Notes under the pieces: generated by a model
The model's database searches: none
The model's input: only the letters and a program-made list of their open reading frames with translations
Told to the model about the DNA's origin: nothing
NCBI GenBank assembly: GCA_018239705.1
Contig: JAFEGS010000052.1
Coordinates: 1-6,732 of the forward strand
Direction of reading: 5' to 3'
Length of the DNA stretch: 6,732 bases
Origin: Verrucomicrobiota bacterium
GTDB lineage: Bacteria > Chlamydiota > Chlamydiia > Chlamydiales > FEN-1388
In this document: positions 6,051 through 6,732 of the stretch, piece after piece
Position numbering within the stretch: the first letter of the stretch is position 1
Layout of the letters: each line of letters opens with the position of its first letter
Position numbers and translations under genes: made by a program

Positions 6051-6732
6051 AGTAGAGCCCCCATATGCAAGCAAGGCCAAAAATTGAAAGTGCTGCCATC
6101 AATAGAATACAAAAGAGGCGCATCCCATTGCGACCACTCTTCGTACAGGTAACTCCCCAGGTAATGGAAGCTGTCCAAAGACCATTACAGGAGTGGAATG
6201 CAGCGAGCAACACAAAAATAGTATACCCAACACAGTAGCCTAAGCCTTTGAATGTATCTCGAACCATCATCAATATGGCAGTGCCAATAGTATCTGAAGT
6301 GGCAACCACCTCTCCGTTTGGCTGTTTCTCTATTGTAACCTGCAAGTGCGCTGCAAGGGGCTCAAGTAGTGGATCATCCGTTAGCCTTACTGTAAAGGTA
6401 TCTTGATGCTCTGTAGGCGCTCGAGTATAGCGCATGGTCACTACATGAAAAAGAATTGCAAAGATCAAAACGACTGCAGTAATGCGCTGCCATGTGTAGG
6501 CGCGATTTTTTGGATAACCTAATGAAGGTGTACTCCCATCTGAGACCATAGAGTCTGGTTTGGAGGTCCATAGTCGCTCTATTCCCCACCAGGCATGTAC
6601 TATCGCAGGAAGTGCAATGATACTCAGCTCAATACCGGGAAGAAAGGGAAGAGAATGGATAAAATTTACCGATTCAATAAAATAGTCTGCATTGTCCTCA
6701 AAAAGGAGGGCGGCTTGGGAGTTTGTAAAGAG
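6040..6732 (-). CDS. sdhC: Succinate dehydrogenase diheme cytochrome b subunit SdhC (N-terminus outside window)
   Basis: The frame runs open from the window edge to TAA at 6042-6040, giving 230 visible residues. The ATG at 6549 is internal, because residues before it (IHSLPFLPGIEL, LPAIVHAWWG) are typical SdhC. The protein anchors complex II in the inner membrane and reduces quinone through two b hemes. Compared with Bacillus subtilis SdhC from memory, three of four axial heme histidines are visible: His46 (VHAWWG, like His70), His96 (ILFHVV, like His113) and His180 (AAFHSCNGLW, like His155). The equivalent of His28 would lie beyond the window with helix I. Helices II-V are visible. The gap between the third and fourth ligands is 84 residues against 42 in B. 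subtilis, because of a polar insert near visible residues 101-151. It is the first visible gene of an sdhC-sdhA-sdhB operon whose promoter is outside the window. Confidence 0.93.
   Translation of the reverse strand, partial: LFTNSQAALLFEDNADYFIESVNFIHSLPFLPGIELSIIALPAIVHAWWGIERLWTSKPDSMVSDGSTPSLGYPKNRAYTWQRITAVVLIFAILFHVVTMRYTRAPTEHQDTFTVRLTDDPLLEPLAAHLQVTIEKQPNGEVVATSDTIGTAILMMVRDTFKGLGYCVGYTIFVLLAAFHSCNGLWTASITWGVTCTKSGRNGMRLFCILLMAALSIFGLACIWGLYYGS

Noticed and set aside
6051..6080. TTG start for sdhA at 6080
   Set aside because: It would add ten residues before MAAKKEVIVVGGG and deepen the overlap with sdhC. The ATG at 6050 has a G-rich site at good spacing.
6550..6732. sdhC starting at the ATG 6549 with a separate gene upstream
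   Set aside because: The same frame stays open to the window edge and encodes typical SdhC helix II sequence, including the HAWWG heme-ligand motif, so that ATG is internal.

Overview
The window looks like part of a chromosome from the Chlamydiota, most likely one of the environmental, amoeba-associated lineages rather than a human Chlamydia. No marker gene settles this. The inference rests on four things seen together: a type-B sdhC-sdhA-sdhB operon, an alpha/beta hydrolase resembling the chlamydial CHLPS/DUF818 group, a small protein with a two-lobed hydrophobic domain like an inclusion-membrane (Inc) protein, and the end of a eukaryote-like protein kinase. Base composition is moderate, and nothing suggests an insertion sequence, prophage, CRISPR array or RNA gene.

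Layout. Positions 1-486 (+) hold the C-terminal part of a Ser/Thr protein kinase-like gene whose start lies before the window. Everything else is on the minus strand and is read from right to left. Positions 6732-2011 form one tightly packed block: sdhC (N-terminus outside the window), sdhA (11-bp overlap with sdhC), sdhB (1-bp gap) and an integral-membrane family-39-type glycosyltransferase, whose ATG overlaps the sdhB stop in ATGAGTAA. A 69-bp gap follows, with a candidate promoter and a strong Shine-Dalgarno site. After it come a 133-residue two-segment membrane protein (1941-1540), a short gap filled by a strand-specific hairpin with a U-tract, and a 339-residue alpha/beta hydrolase (1492-473). 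The hydrolase meets the kinase tail to tail with a 14-bp overlap.

How the genes work together. SdhC, SdhA and SdhB make complex II: SdhA oxidises succinate on covalent FAD, SdhB carries electrons through three iron-sulfur clusters, and diheme SdhC passes them to quinone in the inner membrane. The coupled glycosyltransferase probably moves a sugar from a polyprenyl-phosphate donor onto an envelope acceptor, and has no obvious metabolic link to complex II. The two genes after the promoter, and the kinase, look like accessory or host-interaction genes, but no function can be fixed for the small membrane protein.

The window is mostly ordinary core metabolism. Most worth a second look are an SdhC loop about 40 residues longer than in the Bacillus protein, the translational coupling of an envelope glycosyltransferase to sdhB, and the small Inc-like gene with its own expression signals. 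No wholly new system is evident.
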